From the NCBI GenBank assembly GCA_947593515.1, contig CANQDQ010000004.1:1-64000 (forward strand): a stretch of 64,000 bases of DNA, read 5' to 3'. Of this stretch, positions 34,979 to 44,043 are shown piece by piece (within the stretch, counting starts at the first letter, position 1; every line of letters starts with the position of its first letter). Both the position numbers and the translations under genes were made by a program. The DNA comes from an uncultured Bacteroidales bacterium. GTDB taxonomy: Bacteria > Bacteroidota > Bacteroidia > Bacteroidales > UBA11471. A model generated the notes under the pieces. It was not told where the DNA came from. It saw nothing but the letters and a program-made list of their open reading frames with translations, and did not search any database.

Positions 34979-36125
34979 TTATTTCTTTTCAGACTGTTGC
35001 AATGCATCGACAATGGCAGTACGCACAGCCTCTCCGCGCAAGTGCTTGCGGAAAATACGCCCCTCCTTGTCGATGGCTACGATGAACGGAATGCCTCGGA
35101 ACTGATATTTGTCCATCGCTTCCCGTCCCGAGTTGGGAGCCAGCAATTGTGTCCACTCCATCTTCTCTTCGACCATCGCCTTGCGCCATGCATCTTCATC
35201 GTCGTCAATGGATACACTGAGGAAAGCAACGTCGGGATTGTTCTTGAACTCTTCATAATACTTCTTCAGATTGGGAAGCTCTTGACGGCAGGGACCGCAC
35301 CAACTAGCCCAGAAGTCGATGATCACGACTTTCCCCTTGAAAGAATCCAAACTCACCGGCTTGCCTTTGTCATTGTTGAAGGTAAAGAGGGGGGGCCATC
35401 TCTCCTTCCTGCATCTTGCGCTGCTTCTCCAACTTATCCATCAATCCTTTGCGATACTCCTGCGCCACCGTAGAGCCCGGATTTTTGACCTGCATATTGG
35501 TAAGCGTCGTTTCTATGAGTAAAGAATCTTTGGCATAATCCAATGCCGACAACAGAACCACGCAACTGGTCAGGTAGTCGTAATGCTCCACCAAATAGCG
35601 TATATAGCTGCGCGCATCTTCGTTGTTCATATTATACAAATCCTTGGAGATATCTGCTTTTTGCTTGTCGTCAAGCGACGGTGCCCGGACTGCCTGAGAG
35701 ATGGCAATCATGTTCTGATAATTGCGATAGTTGACATAGTTAGCCAGATTCATCAGCTCGTTCTTGGGGCCGGCCTGAATATATACATAAGGAGGATTCT
35801 TAATACGAATCTTTGCCGTATCGATGCCACGGAAGTTGATTTCCATATCTTCGTCTTCCACCCATGCCCGTACCGACTGCGACCGGCAACAGATAATTGT
35901 TACCGCACCCGGCTTCTCTTTCTGCACCGTCAACGAATAGGTATGGTCAGGGTTTATCTCCGTTTCGCCAAGCGTAATATGCTCGAAACCCTTGCTCTGA
36001 ACCACACTTACCTTTTTGTCAGCACCTATAAATTGAACTTTGCCACTGATTTTCACCGTCTTCTGTGCGAATAGACATCCTGAAGCCAGCACCAATAATC
36101 CCAATAAAACTAGCACTCTTTTCAT
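34979..36125 (-). pseudogene. DUF4369-TlpA-like thioredoxin gene broken by a frameshift in a C7 tract
   Basis: Two overlapping frames make one gene. The upstream part (36125-35370) has a signal peptide (SGCLFAQ) and a DUF4369-like N-terminal domain and runs to EGEMAPP; the downstream part (to 34979) is a TlpA/AhpC-type thioredoxin with VIIDFWASWCGPCRQ and the cis-proline RGIPFIVA. The coding strand has seven C after ATGG near 35387-35393; with six C the reading would pass smoothly from EMAPL to FTFNNDKGKPVSLDSFKGK. As written, translation stops ten residues later. This may be a sequencing error, a true mutation or a slippage switch. Function: periplasmic thiol reductase led by an operon with SusC/SusD. 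It precedes susC by 33 bp. Confidence 0.75.
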
Positions 36126-36568
36126 AACATAGAATCATTTCTTATAATAGGAAATCGTCTCAGAACATTAAGACCTTTCAAATACTACCGAAAGGTATGC
36201 CTAAATATCTCTTTAAAATCCTACTTTCTATATATGACAATTTCGCTGTAAAGATATAAATTAAATTTTAATATTCAAAAAAATCGTAATTTATTGATGT
36301 AATTCTGCATTTTGTTTTAAATAATACTATTTGTACCCGATAAGAGTCCCGTTTTTGAAAGAAGCCGATTCGCCTTACATATCAGCGGTCTCCTCTTGTC
36401 TTGCCGGAGCAAACTCTTTGGAGTTCTGTTCCTCTCAAAATTCGGGATTGACCGATATAATTTCCGACGACAGATGGCCAAATTTGATTGGAAGTAGTAT
36501 GTACTGTTTATATGTACGTGCGTACACGCGCGCGGAACGACAGATTTCGTTTCAGTCGGTGAACCAGC
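36126..36568. other. Intergenic region without a supported gene
   Basis: Upstream of the TlpA-SusC-SusD operon. A near-consensus -7 box TATCTTTA lies on the minus strand at 36249-36256, and a small inverted repeat CCTTTC/GAAAGG at about 36172-36193. An open plus-strand frame around 36331-36606 has no recognisable features and is not called. Confidence 0.45.
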
Positions 36569-36605
36569 AAAAAACAGGCATCGGAAACTGCGTTCCCGAT
36601 GCCTG
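36569..36605 (-). terminator. Intrinsic terminator after ompH
   Basis: On the minus strand CAGGCATCGG and CCGATGCCTG form a 10-bp stem with an 11-nt loop, followed by TTTTTT. It starts 22 bp beyond the OmpH stop. Confidence 0.9.
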
Positions 36606-36627
36606 ACACATATTACATAAAGAGGAA

Positions 36628-37218
36628 TTATTTCTTTGAAATTTTGGAGTAGCGTTTGTTGAGCAGGGTGATGATGTCGCCCGTGATGTTGTATGCCGGA
36701 TTGATGAAAAGCGTGCTGTTTTTGTTTAAGATGACTTCGTATTTGCCGTCCTTGTTGTACTCTTTGATGAAGTTGGTAATGGAGTCGGTAACCTGCGCCA
36801 ACATTTTCTGCTGCTCCTGCAACAATTCGTTTTCGAGTTGTTGGGCGTAGGTCTGCAACTCCTGCTGCTGTTTGAGTAGGCGCTGCTGTTCCTGTTCGAA
36901 GCGGTCTTGCGAGAGGAAAGCGTTATTTTTCACCTTGCGCTCGAACTCCGCCATCTCTTTTTCGAGCTTGCGACCTTTCTCATTTACGGAAGCGCGGGCG
37001 TTTTCCTGACGGGTGAGCATTTCCTCGTTCAGATCGCGGGCGAGGTTGTAGTTGGTGAGCAGCGAATCGATGTCGACGTATGCGATGGGGAGATTTTTTC
37101 CGTAGGAAACCGGTGCCGCCGTCTGATTGTCGGGCGCGGCAGCAGGAGCGGGTTGTTGGCAGCTTGCCACCGTAAGCATGGCAGCCGTGCAGAACGAGAG
37201 AATGATGTATTTGTGCAT
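36628..37218 (-). CDS. OmpH/Skp-family periplasmic chaperone-like lipoprotein
   Basis: 196 residues; lipobox LTVASC with Cys20, then a Pro/Ala-rich linker. Conserved Skp/OmpH elements: LPIAYVDIDSLLTNYNLARD, a long coiled coil (residues about 60-140, rich in Q, E and K) and the C-terminal YEVILNKNSTLFINPAYNIT and DIITLLNKRY. Skp holds unfolded outer-membrane proteins in the periplasm; this copy would be tethered by lipid, as is common in Bacteroidetes. It lies 12 bp after the small membrane protein gene. Confidence 0.88.
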   Translation of the reverse strand: MHKYIILSFCTAAMLTVASCQQPAPAAAPDNQTAAPVSYGKNLPIAYVDIDSLLTNYNLARDLNEEMLTRQENARASVNEKGRKLEKEMAEFERKVKNNAFLSQDRFEQEQQRLLKQQQELQTYAQQLENELLQEQQKMLAQVTDSITNFIKEYNKDGKYEVILNKNSTLFINPAYNITGDIITLLNKRYSKISKK

Positions 37219-37230
37219 TTGTTTATGAAT

Positions 37231-37452
37231 TTAGATTTTTTGTCCGTTATCGTTTGTCGGGTGAAGTCCTTGCCGGTGCCGGTCGGCATAGTCGGTCGAA
37301 AGAGCGCAGGTAATGCCCCGCTTTTTCAATGCCTTGTTATCTCCGATATGCGTCTGCGGAAAGCGCCCTCCCCGCACGAAAAAAACTCTTATTCCCAAGA
37401 GCATCACGGCAACGGCGACAATTATCAGGGTAAGCAAGACGACTTTTCCCAT
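37231..37452 (-). CDS. Conserved small single-span membrane protein
   Basis: 73 residues: a membrane segment (VVLLTLIIVAVAVMLLGI) followed by the conserved motif RGGRFPQTHIGDNKALKKRG and a Cys (TCALSTDY). This short family is widespread in Bacteroidetes, where the motif GGRFPxTHxGxNKALRKRGI is almost invariant; its function is not known. It is the first gene of a pair with ompH. A -7 box TATATTTG lies just upstream at 37473-37480. Confidence 0.8.
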   Translation of the reverse strand: MGKVVLLTLIIVAVAVMLLGIRVFFVRGGRFPQTHIGDNKALKKRGITCALSTDYADRHRQGLHPTNDNGQKI

Positions 37453-37472
37453 AAATTTTCTATATTTGTATG

Positions 37473-37480
37473 CAAATATA
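37473..37480 (-). promoter_or_regulatory. -7 box of the small membrane protein-ompH operon
   Basis: The minus strand reads TATATTTG, 20 bp before the ATG at 37452. No TTG is found at the usual -33 distance. Confidence 0.5.
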
Positions 37481-37611
37481 AAAGAAGAAACCGCGACTTG
37501 GTACTTTTTATCGTTCGATTTGGCTGTTTATATTAATTTATAAATCTTTTTAACATATAAGCACCCTTTTCGGGCGGTAAAAGCCGGTCTTTTCAAAAAA
37601 ATTAAAGAATT

Positions 37612-39066
37612 ATGGAATTGAAAGAATTGCAACCCCAAGTCATCTGGCGTTATTTCGACGAAATAACCCGGGTGCCCCGCCCCTCGAAAAAGGAGGAGAA
37701 AATACGGGCTTATCTGCTCGATTTTGCAAAAAAACACAACCTGCCGGCGAAAACTGATGCCACCGGCAATGTCGTCATCAGCAAACCGGCGACGCATGGG
37801 TGTGAAGCCCGCCCCGGCGTCGTGCTGCAAGCGCACATGGATATGGTGTGCGAGAAAAATGCCGACGTCGTGCACGACTTCGAGAACGACCCCATAGAGA
37901 CCTGCATCGACGGCGAATGGGTGCGCGCCAAAGGCACGACGCTCGGTGCCGACAACGGTATCGGCATGGCGGCAGCTTTGGCGGTGCTCGCCTCCGACGA
38001 CCTGCGACACCCCGCTCTCGAAGCCCTTTTCACCGTCGATGAGGAAACTGGGCTTACCGGCGCTTTCGGTATGCAGGAGGGATTCATTACCGGAAAATAC
38101 CTGCTCAATCTCGACTCGGAGGACGAAGCCGAAATATTCATCGGCTGCGCCGGCGGCGTCGATACCACTTCGACCTTCACCTACGCGCCGCAGCCTTTTC
38201 CCGCCGGTTACGCGGCATTGCGCGTCGCCGTGTCGAAGCTGCTGGGCGGACACTCCGGCAGCGACATCAACGAAGGGCGCGGAAACGCCAATAAAATACT
38301 TGCCCGTTTCCTCTGCGCCTGTCTGAAAAAATACGATATGCACCTCTGCGCCATCGACGGCGGCAATCTGCACAACGCCATTCCGCGCGAAGCGTGGGCG
38401 GTCGTTGCCGTTCCCGCTGCCGACAAGGAGCACCTGCGCGTCGACCTCAATCTCTACCAAGCCGTGATAGAGGCGGAGCTGGCTGCCACCGACCCCGATG
38501 TCGCCCTGTCGCTCGACTCGTGCGACGCTCCGGCGACCTGCATCGACGACACCACTGCCGCCGCATTGCTGCGGGCGCTCTATGCCTGCCCGCACGGCGT
38601 CATGGGCATGAGCCGCGACATTCCCGGATTAGTGGAAACCTCGACCAATCTGGCGTCGGTGAAGATGAAAGAGGGAAACACGATAGTCGTCGCCACCAGC
38701 CAACGCAGCTCGGTGGAGTCGCTCAAACACGACATCGCCGCCCAAGTAGAAAACCTCTTTGCCCTTGCTGGCGCCGTGCCCACGCACGGCGAAGGCTATC
38801 CCGGCTGGAAGCCGAACTTGAAATCGACGCTTCTCGACGTCGCCGTGAAATCGTATGAAGAACTCTACGGCATCACGCCGGCGGTGAAGGCTATCCACGC
38901 CGGTCTCGAATGCGGACTTTTCCTGCAAAAAAATCCCGACTTGGAGATGATTTCGTTCGGTCCCACGCTGCGCGGCGTGCACTCGCCCGACGAGAAAATG
39001 CATATTCCCGCCGTCGAAAAATTCTGGAATCACCTCACCGCGATACTCCGCAAACTCGCCGAATAA
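37612..39066 (+). CDS. pepD: Aminoacyl-histidine dipeptidase (peptidase D, M20 family)
   Basis: 484 residues, full length for PepD. Zinc and catalytic motifs: VVLQAHMDMVCEK (metal His and catalytic Asp), LGADNGIGMAAALA (bridging Asp), and FTVDEETGLTGA (catalytic Glu); GGHSGSDINEGRGNA is the lid-domain dimer motif. It cleaves Xaa-His and other dipeptides in the cytoplasm. It has its own terminator and no operon partners. Confidence 0.95.
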   Translation: MELKELQPQVIWRYFDEITRVPRPSKKEEKIRAYLLDFAKKHNLPAKTDATGNVVISKPATHGCEARPGVVLQAHMDMVCEKNADVVHDFENDPIETCIDGEWVRAKGTTLGADNGIGMAAALAVLASDDLRHPALEALFTVDEETGLTGAFGMQEGFITGKYLLNLDSEDEAEIFIGCAGGVDTTSTFTYAPQPFPAGYAALRVAVSKLLGGHSGSDINEGRGNANKILARFLCACLKKYDMHLCAIDGGNLHNAIPREAWAVVAVPAADKEHLRVDLNLYQAVIEAELAATDPDVALSLDSCDAPATCIDDTTAAALLRALYACPHGVMGMSRDIPGLVETSTNLASVKMKEGNTIVVATSQRSSVESLKHDIAAQVENLFALAGAVPTHGEGYPGWKPNLKSTLLDVAVKSYEELYGITPAVKAIHAGLECGLFLQKNPDLEMISFGPTLRGVHSPDEKMHIPAVEKFWNHLTAILRKLAE

Positions 39067-39085
39067 CCGGCAGACATTTTTTTCA

Positions 39086-39123
39086 GACGCAGCCGCTTCC
39101 TTAGTGGCTGCGTCCGTTTTTTT
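39086..39123 (+). terminator. Intrinsic terminator of pepD
   Basis: GACGCAGCCGC ... GTGGCTGCGTC (one G-U pair) with a 7-nt loop, then CGTTTTTTT. Confidence 0.9.
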
Positions 39124-39154
39124 CTCCGGCTTTCTTTTCCGCCGGAAACGCCGA

Positions 39155-39186
39155 TTTGCATATATGGCGGAAGTGCATTATCTTTG
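39155..39186 (+). promoter_or_regulatory. Promoter of the YhhQ-like gene
   Basis: TTTG (39155-39158), a 20-bp spacer, then TATCTTTG (39179-39186). The leader is about 35 nt and shows no preQ1-riboswitch features. Confidence 0.8.
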
Positions 39187-39227
39187 CACCCGCTCGTGTA
39201 CTTGACAACCACGTTAAAAACAAGATT

Positions 39228-39908
39228 ATGAAACAGACCGTCGATTTGACATTTGCCTTGATGGGCATACTTTTCTGCGTATGCCTTACCTTAGCCAACA
39301 TTTTGGAAGTGAAAATCGTAGCCGCCGGACCGCTCACCCTGACGGCGGGGCTTATCGTCTTTCCGCTCTCTTACATCATCAACGACTGCGTGGCCGAAGT
39401 GTGGGGCTACCGCAAGGCGCGCCTGCTGATATGGACGGGGTTCATCGTTAATTTCATCGCCGTGGCATTCATACAGCTCGCCATTTGGCTGCCGGCTTCG
39501 CCCGCGTGGACGCAGCAGGAGGCGTTTGCTTCGCTGTTCGGACTGACGCCCCGCATTGCCGCCGCCAGCTTCGTGGCGTTTCTGGCAGGCTCGTTCATCA
39601 ACGCCTACGTGATGAGCCGCATGAAAATCGCTTCGGGCGGACGCCGTTTCTCCCTGCGCGCCATCGTCTCGACCCTGCTCGGCGAGGGCGCCGATTCGCT
39701 TCTGTTTTTTCCGCTGGCATTCGGCGGCATACTTCCGCCCGACACGCTCGTCGCCATGATTCTGACGCAGACGGCACTGAAATCGGTTTACGAAATCATT
39801 GCCCTGCCCGTTACCGTGCGGGTGGTGCGTTGGGTCAAACGCTGTTCGGGCGCCGATGTGTACGACGACCAAGTATCGTATAACATCTTCAAAATCGGCA
39901 ATATGTAA
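39228..39908 (+). CDS. Queuosine precursor transporter (YhhQ/VUT family)
   Basis: 226 residues from the ATG at 39228, after a consensus promoter; the longer frame from 39156 would begin inside that promoter. Six to seven predicted membrane segments. The family pattern is strong: LANILEVKIV, GLIVFPLSYIINDCVAEVWG (the conserved DxxxExxG site), and FVAFLAGSFINAYVMSRMK. Members import queuine or its precursors such as preQ0/preQ1 for tRNA queuosine. No queuosine genes are adjacent. Confidence 0.9.
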   Translation: MKQTVDLTFALMGILFCVCLTLANILEVKIVAAGPLTLTAGLIVFPLSYIINDCVAEVWGYRKARLLIWTGFIVNFIAVAFIQLAIWLPASPAWTQQEAFASLFGLTPRIAAASFVAFLAGSFINAYVMSRMKIASGGRRFSLRAIVSTLLGEGADSLLFFPLAFGGILPPDTLVAMILTQTALKSVYEIIALPVTVRVVRWVKRCSGADVYDDQVSYNIFKIGNM

Positions 39909-40016
39909 TTCGCGGCAGCCTTTCCCGCAAACGACCTCTGCGCCGGCGTCCCGCCCTAATGTTTGTTAAGCGGCAAAATAGCTTTTCCCGAATTTCGTTC
40001 GTATCGTTTTTTCTCC

Positions 40017-40024
40017 TATATTTG
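40017..40024 (+). promoter_or_regulatory. -7 box of the UPF0597 gene
   Basis: TATATTTG, 30 bp before the ATG at 40055; the -33 region does not contain TTTG. Confidence 0.5.
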
Positions 40025-40054
40025 TCCGAGAAAAGAATAAAACCTGCCTGAAAT

Positions 40055-41341
40055 ATGGAAAAAGAAGAAAGAGCGCGCATCATCGAACTGGTGAAGCGGG
40101 AGGTCGTTCCTGCCATCGGGTGTACGGAACCCGTAGCCGTAGCGTTGTGCGTGTCGCAAGCAGCCCGTTTGTTGGCGGCAACTCCCGAAAAAATAGAGGT
40201 GCTCCTCAGTGCGAACATTCTGAAAAACGCCATGGGCGTGGGCATACCGGGCACCGGCATGATAGGCTTGCCCATTGCGGTGGCGCTGGGCGCGTTGGTC
40301 GGTAATCCCGATTACCGCCTCGAAGTGCTCAAAGACGTAACGCCGGAATCGGTGGAGGCGGGCAAACGCTTCATCGCTGAAAACCGCATTCAAATCGGAT
40401 TGAAAGAAAACATCACCGAAAAACTCTATATCGAAGTGAAAGCCACGGCGGGCGACCGCTCGGCTGTGGCGATAATCGCGGGCGACCATACCCGATTCGT
40501 ATATGAAGAACGCAACGGCGAAGTGCTGCGCGACGACCGGAGCGACAGCCGCGAAGAAGCCGACGAAGACGATTGCGACCTTACATTGCGCAAAGTCTAC
40601 GACTTCGCCATGACCGCCCCGATAGCAGAAATCGAATTTATTTCGGAAGCTGCGCGCCTGAACAAAGCCGCCGCCGAATATTCGTTCAAAGGCGACTACG
40701 GGCATTCGCTCGGCAAGACGATGCGCGGCGCCGCCGAGCGGCGCATCATGGGCGACAGCATCTACACGCGTGTACTTTCATACACCTCCGGCGCCTGCGA
40801 CGCCCGTATGGGCGGCGCCATGATACCGGTCATGAGCAATTCGGGCAGCGGCAATCAGGGCATCGCCGCCACCATGCCGGTGGTCGTTTATGCCGAAGAA
40901 AATCATAAGACGCGGGAAGAGTTGATACGCGCATTGATGTTGAGCCACCTCACCGTCATATACATCAAACAAAGTCTGGGCAGGCTGTCGGCGTTGTGCG
41001 GCTGCGTGGTGGCGGCGACGGGGTCGAGCTGCGGCATCACCTATCTCATGGGCGGCGGTTACGACGAAATAACCTATGCCGTGAAAAACATGGTCGCCAA
41101 CCTTACCGGCATGATTTGCGACGGCGCCAAGCCGAGCTGCGCCATGAAACTCACCAGCGGCGTATCCACCGCCATGTTCTCAGCCATGCTGGCGATGGAG
41201 CACAAATATGTAACCGCCGTCGAAGGCATCGTCGAAAACGATGTCGATCGCACCATACGCAACCTCACCCGCATCGGTACGCAGGGCATGAACGAAACCG
41301 ACCGCGTGGTACTCGATATGATGACGCACAAATGCCCGTAG
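40055..41341 (+). CDS. UPF0597/L-cysteine desulfidase-like enzyme
   Basis: 428 residues. The family is recognised by AIGCTEPVAVALCVSQAA near residue 22 and by the cysteine-bearing motifs SYTSGACDARMGG, SALCGCVVAATGSSCGITY and ICDGAKPSCAMKLTSG, which supply ligands for a [4Fe-4S] cluster as in L-serine and L-cysteine deaminases. Family knowledge points to L-cysteine desulfidase (CyuA) or a serine-deaminase-like activity; which one cannot be decided here. It stands alone, convergent with the TamL gene 52 bp away. Confidence 0.88.
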   Translation: MEKEERARIIELVKREVVPAIGCTEPVAVALCVSQAARLLAATPEKIEVLLSANILKNAMGVGIPGTGMIGLPIAVALGALVGNPDYRLEVLKDVTPESVEAGKRFIAENRIQIGLKENITEKLYIEVKATAGDRSAVAIIAGDHTRFVYEERNGEVLRDDRSDSREEADEDDCDLTLRKVYDFAMTAPIAEIEFISEAARLNKAAAEYSFKGDYGHSLGKTMRGAAERRIMGDSIYTRVLSYTSGACDARMGGAMIPVMSNSGSGNQGIAATMPVVVYAEENHKTREELIRALMLSHLTVIYIKQSLGRLSALCGCVVAATGSSCGITYLMGGGYDEITYAVKNMVANLTGMICDGAKPSCAMKLTSGVSTAMFSAMLAMEHKYVTAVEGIVENDVDRTIRNLTRIGTQGMNETDRVVLDMMTHKCP

Positions 41342-41393
41342 TCGGGGAGGAGCGCATCTGTTTGTCCGGTGGCGAAAGCCGCAGAATATTTTG

Positions 41394-43718
41394 TTAGAAA
41401 GGATAGCCGACGGCGAAGTGGAACGTGGCGTCGCGCTTGAACGAGTGGTGGGTTATCATCCACGGACGGTTTCCGATGCGTGAGGGGTCGTACATCTTCA
41501 ATCCCATATCCACCCGCAGCAAGAAGTAATTGAAGTCGAGCCGTATGCCAGCTCCATATGCCAGCGCTATTTCTTTATAGAAAGAGTTGAATTTGAATTT
41601 GCCGCCGGGTTGCGACGAATAATCCTTGATTGTCCAGATGTTGCCCGCATCGAGGAAGATCGCCAGTTCCAGTTTCCAAATCAATTTGCTTCGGTATTCG
41701 GCGTTGAGGTCGAGCCGTATGTCGCCGCATTGGTTCATGAAATCGACCATCGGGTTCGTTCCCGCGTAGGTGCCCGGTCCCAATGTCCGCACCGACCACC
41801 CCCGCACGCTGTTGGCTCCACCGGAGTAATACCGTTTTTCAAAAGGTACCATACTGGAATTTCCGTAGGGAAACACGATGCCTGCACCGGCGTGCAGCGC
41901 CAACGCATTCTTTTCGTTGAAATTGATGAGGCGGGTATAGTCGAGGTCGGCTTTCACGTATTGCGAATAGCTGATTCCGAATATTTCGTACTCTCCGCCT
42001 TCGGAGCGTTTCATCGCCGAGAGCGACGATATGGCATAGAGCAGGTTGCCGGCAATTTCGCCGGCGGTGCGCAGCGTATATACCTTGCGCTGCTTGTGAC
42101 TCGAAGCCGTCATGTTGTTCCGTAAGTTACTCAAATAGAATACGTATGACGACCGCATGATGAAGTGGTCTTCGTAGCTGTATCGCAGCAGCGGGTTGTC
42201 GGCGGCGATGCTGTCGAGGTTGTGTTTGAATGCATTGGTCATTTTGGGCAGATATACATAATTTATATCCACCAAATCGAAATTGTGCCGGAACCGGTTG
42301 TTGCGGCTGTTCCATTTGTATGTCCAGCCGGCGCCCGATATGAGGCGCACATATTCGGGGCGTCTTTGGTAGTCGATGTTTATGGAAAAATCGGTTGTGG
42401 AGCGCATACGGCGGGCAAAAGCGCTGCTCGTGAACGGAAAAAGGAATTTCGGAAACGAAATGCCTATTTCGCCGTTCAATTCGAGGTAGTTGTTGGAAAG
42501 CAATCCTCCCAAATCGCCCGTGATGTTTTCGTATGCCGCCCGAAATTTGGCGCTGAATGTCTGCGACCCCTTGAAAATATTCCGGTGCTGGTAGGTAACT
42601 CCTAACGAAAATCCGAAATTGCCTGCCGAGTTGGTACCCTCCACTTCGGTCGATACCACCTGTGTTTTTCCCTCCGTCAGCATGATGTGGCAGTCGAGCA
42701 TATTCCTGCCCTCTTCCTCGACGGGCGTAAATACGATATTGACGTATTTCAATACTTTCAGCCGTGAAAATGCCGAGTAGGTGTTATCGACCATTCGGGC
42801 GGAGTAGAGCGCGCCGGGCATGATGTAGCAATTCTCCGCCAGAATGGAGGGACGCAAATATTTTTTCTCGCCGTAGAGTACGTAAAAATCATTGTACGAC
42901 ACCGTGTCTTTCACGTTTATGCTGTTGTGGTTCATGGGGTCGTATTCGGTAACGAAATAGACGCGGCGTATCGTGTAGGTGCTGTAATTGCGGAATGTTA
43001 CGAGCGGACGGGCGGTCGTGTCGGCAGCGGGATTTTCCATCAGGTGGAGTTCCAAGTCCACTCCTTTGTTGCCTATGGTGGTGTCGGCGGTGTAGGTAAT
43101 AAACTCCTTGTTGAAAGAGTAGTACCCCCGATTGCGCAGACGGGTGGTGATGCGCTGCCGTTCCTCATCGAGCACGTTGCGGTCGAAAAGCCCTCCCGCT
43201 TGTACGAGAAAATAGGCAGAATCCGCCATGACGATTTTCCGTATCGAATCGTCGTGAATGCGGTAGACTATGCGGTCGATGTGGTAAGGTTCGCCCGATT
43301 GCACCTTGTATTTGACCTTGATGCGCTTCTTGCGTTTTATCGTATCGACAGTAACGACGGCTTCTTCGTAGCCTTTGTTGTTGAGCGCTTTCTCTATCTG
43401 GCTGCGCGATTTTTCGGTGAGTTCGCTGTCGTAGATGACCGGCGGCGTGCCGATGCGGCGCAGCCAGCGGTTCCAGCCGTTGTCTTTGTTATTGGAGAGG
43501 TTGTAAAAGAAGAGCGGCAGTCCGATGATACCGAAAGTCTTGTGGTTGGGCTCTTGTCGGATATAAGATTTCAGCTCGCTGTTTTTCAACGCCTTGTTGT
43601 CGGTCGATAGAGATATTCTGTCGAGCAGGTATTCGCCCTCGCCCACGTGTTTGGTAGCCCGGCAGGCAAACAGCAGCGGGGCAAGCAGGAGAACAAGCGG
43701 AAGGTATCGAAATTTCAT
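41394..43718 (-). CDS. TamL-like lipidated BamA/TamA-family outer-membrane protein
   Basis: 774 residues from the ATG at 43718, chosen because MKFRYLPLVLLLAPLLFAC is a lipoprotein signal with Cys19; the frame from 43775 adds residues with no signal character. POTRA-like repeats (residues about 30-400) precede a 16-strand BamA-type barrel (residues about 430-774), with the lid-lock motif region GGANSVRGWSVRTLGPGTY and a C-terminal strand ending FHFAVGYPF, a beta-signal. This matches TamL, the lipidated TamA relative of Bacteroidetes that helps insert outer-membrane or surface proteins. It stands alone behind a consensus promoter. Confidence 0.88.
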   Translation of the reverse strand: MKFRYLPLVLLLAPLLFACRATKHVGEGEYLLDRISLSTDNKALKNSELKSYIRQEPNHKTFGIIGLPLFFYNLSNNKDNGWNRWLRRIGTPPVIYDSELTEKSRSQIEKALNNKGYEEAVVTVDTIKRKKRIKVKYKVQSGEPYHIDRIVYRIHDDSIRKIVMADSAYFLVQAGGLFDRNVLDEERQRITTRLRNRGYYSFNKEFITYTADTTIGNKGVDLELHLMENPAADTTARPLVTFRNYSTYTIRRVYFVTEYDPMNHNSINVKDTVSYNDFYVLYGEKKYLRPSILAENCYIMPGALYSARMVDNTYSAFSRLKVLKYVNIVFTPVEEEGRNMLDCHIMLTEGKTQVVSTEVEGTNSAGNFGFSLGVTYQHRNIFKGSQTFSAKFRAAYENITGDLGGLLSNNYLELNGEIGISFPKFLFPFTSSAFARRMRSTTDFSINIDYQRRPEYVRLISGAGWTYKWNSRNNRFRHNFDLVDINYVYLPKMTNAFKHNLDSIAADNPLLRYSYEDHFIMRSSYVFYLSNLRNNMTASSHKQRKVYTLRTAGEIAGNLLYAISSLSAMKRSEGGEYEIFGISYSQYVKADLDYTRLINFNEKNALALHAGAGIVFPYGNSSMVPFEKRYYSGGANSVRGWSVRTLGPGTYAGTNPMVDFMNQCGDIRLDLNAEYRSKLIWKLELAIFLDAGNIWTIKDYSSQPGGKFKFNSFYKEIALAYGAGIRLDFNYFLLRVDMGLKMYDPSRIGNRPWMITHHSFKRDATFHFAVGYPF

Positions 43719-43762
43719 AGGGTTGGAATACGCACATTGCGCCCACGTTAAAGTTGGGCATA

Positions 43763-43794
43763 CAAACGTACACAATTATTGCCTTATACACAAA
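43763..43794 (-). promoter_or_regulatory. Promoter of the TamL-like gene
   Basis: Minus strand: TTTG (43791-43794), a 20-bp spacer, then TACGTTTG (43763-43770). Divergent from the ilv promoter about 130 bp away. Confidence 0.8.
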
Positions 43795-43920
43795 TTCCCG
43801 TTTAGGAAAAAGATATGAAATAAATTTCTTTTTTTGCGTCGGCACTTTTATAAATTGACAGAAAAACGGGCAAAAGAAAAATATTTTTCTATTTGCATGA
43901 TTATTTTTCCGTCTTTTCTT

Positions 43921-43950
43921 TTGGAATATCGCTATAAAGGCTTACCTTTG
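43921..43950 (+). promoter_or_regulatory. Promoter of the ilv operon
   Basis: TTG (43921-43923), a 19-bp spacer, then TACCTTTG (43943-43950). The start point near 43957 leaves a leader of about 190 nt before ilvD. Confidence 0.82.
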
Positions 43951-43974
43951 CACCGTTATTTCCAAAAGAAAATA

Positions 43975-44040
43975 ATGATAAACACGATTCTGCATATCAT
44001 TAACTTGCTATCTGTCATTATTGTCGTCGTGGTGCGGTGA
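43975..44040 (+). CDS. ilv leader peptide rich in Ile, Val and Leu
   Basis: A 21-residue frame, MINTILHIINLLSV followed by IIVVVVR, with 6 Ile, 5 Val and 3 Leu codons; 14 of 21 codons are the end products of the operon. It starts about 18 nt after the likely transcription start and stops 3 nt before the antiterminator segment. This is the composition of a ribosome-stalling control peptide for branched-chain amino acids. It is the first gene of the ilv operon and is followed by the attenuator at 44044-44132. No other role is expected. Confidence 0.82.
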   Translation: MINTILHIINLLSVIIVVVVR

Positions 44041-44043
44041 TGA

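Noticed and set aside
36331-36606. Plus-strand frame before the ompH terminator
   Set aside because: No ATG-led start with leader signals, no recognisable motifs, and it runs into the terminator hairpin of ompH on the other strand.
39187-39227. Possible preQ1 riboswitch before the YhhQ-like gene
   Set aside because: The leader is only about 40 nt and lacks the conserved preQ1 aptamer pattern and any expression-platform hairpin.
43834-43974. Longer version of the ilv leader frame
   Set aside because: It begins upstream of the transcription start deduced from the promoter, so only the last 21 codons can be translated.
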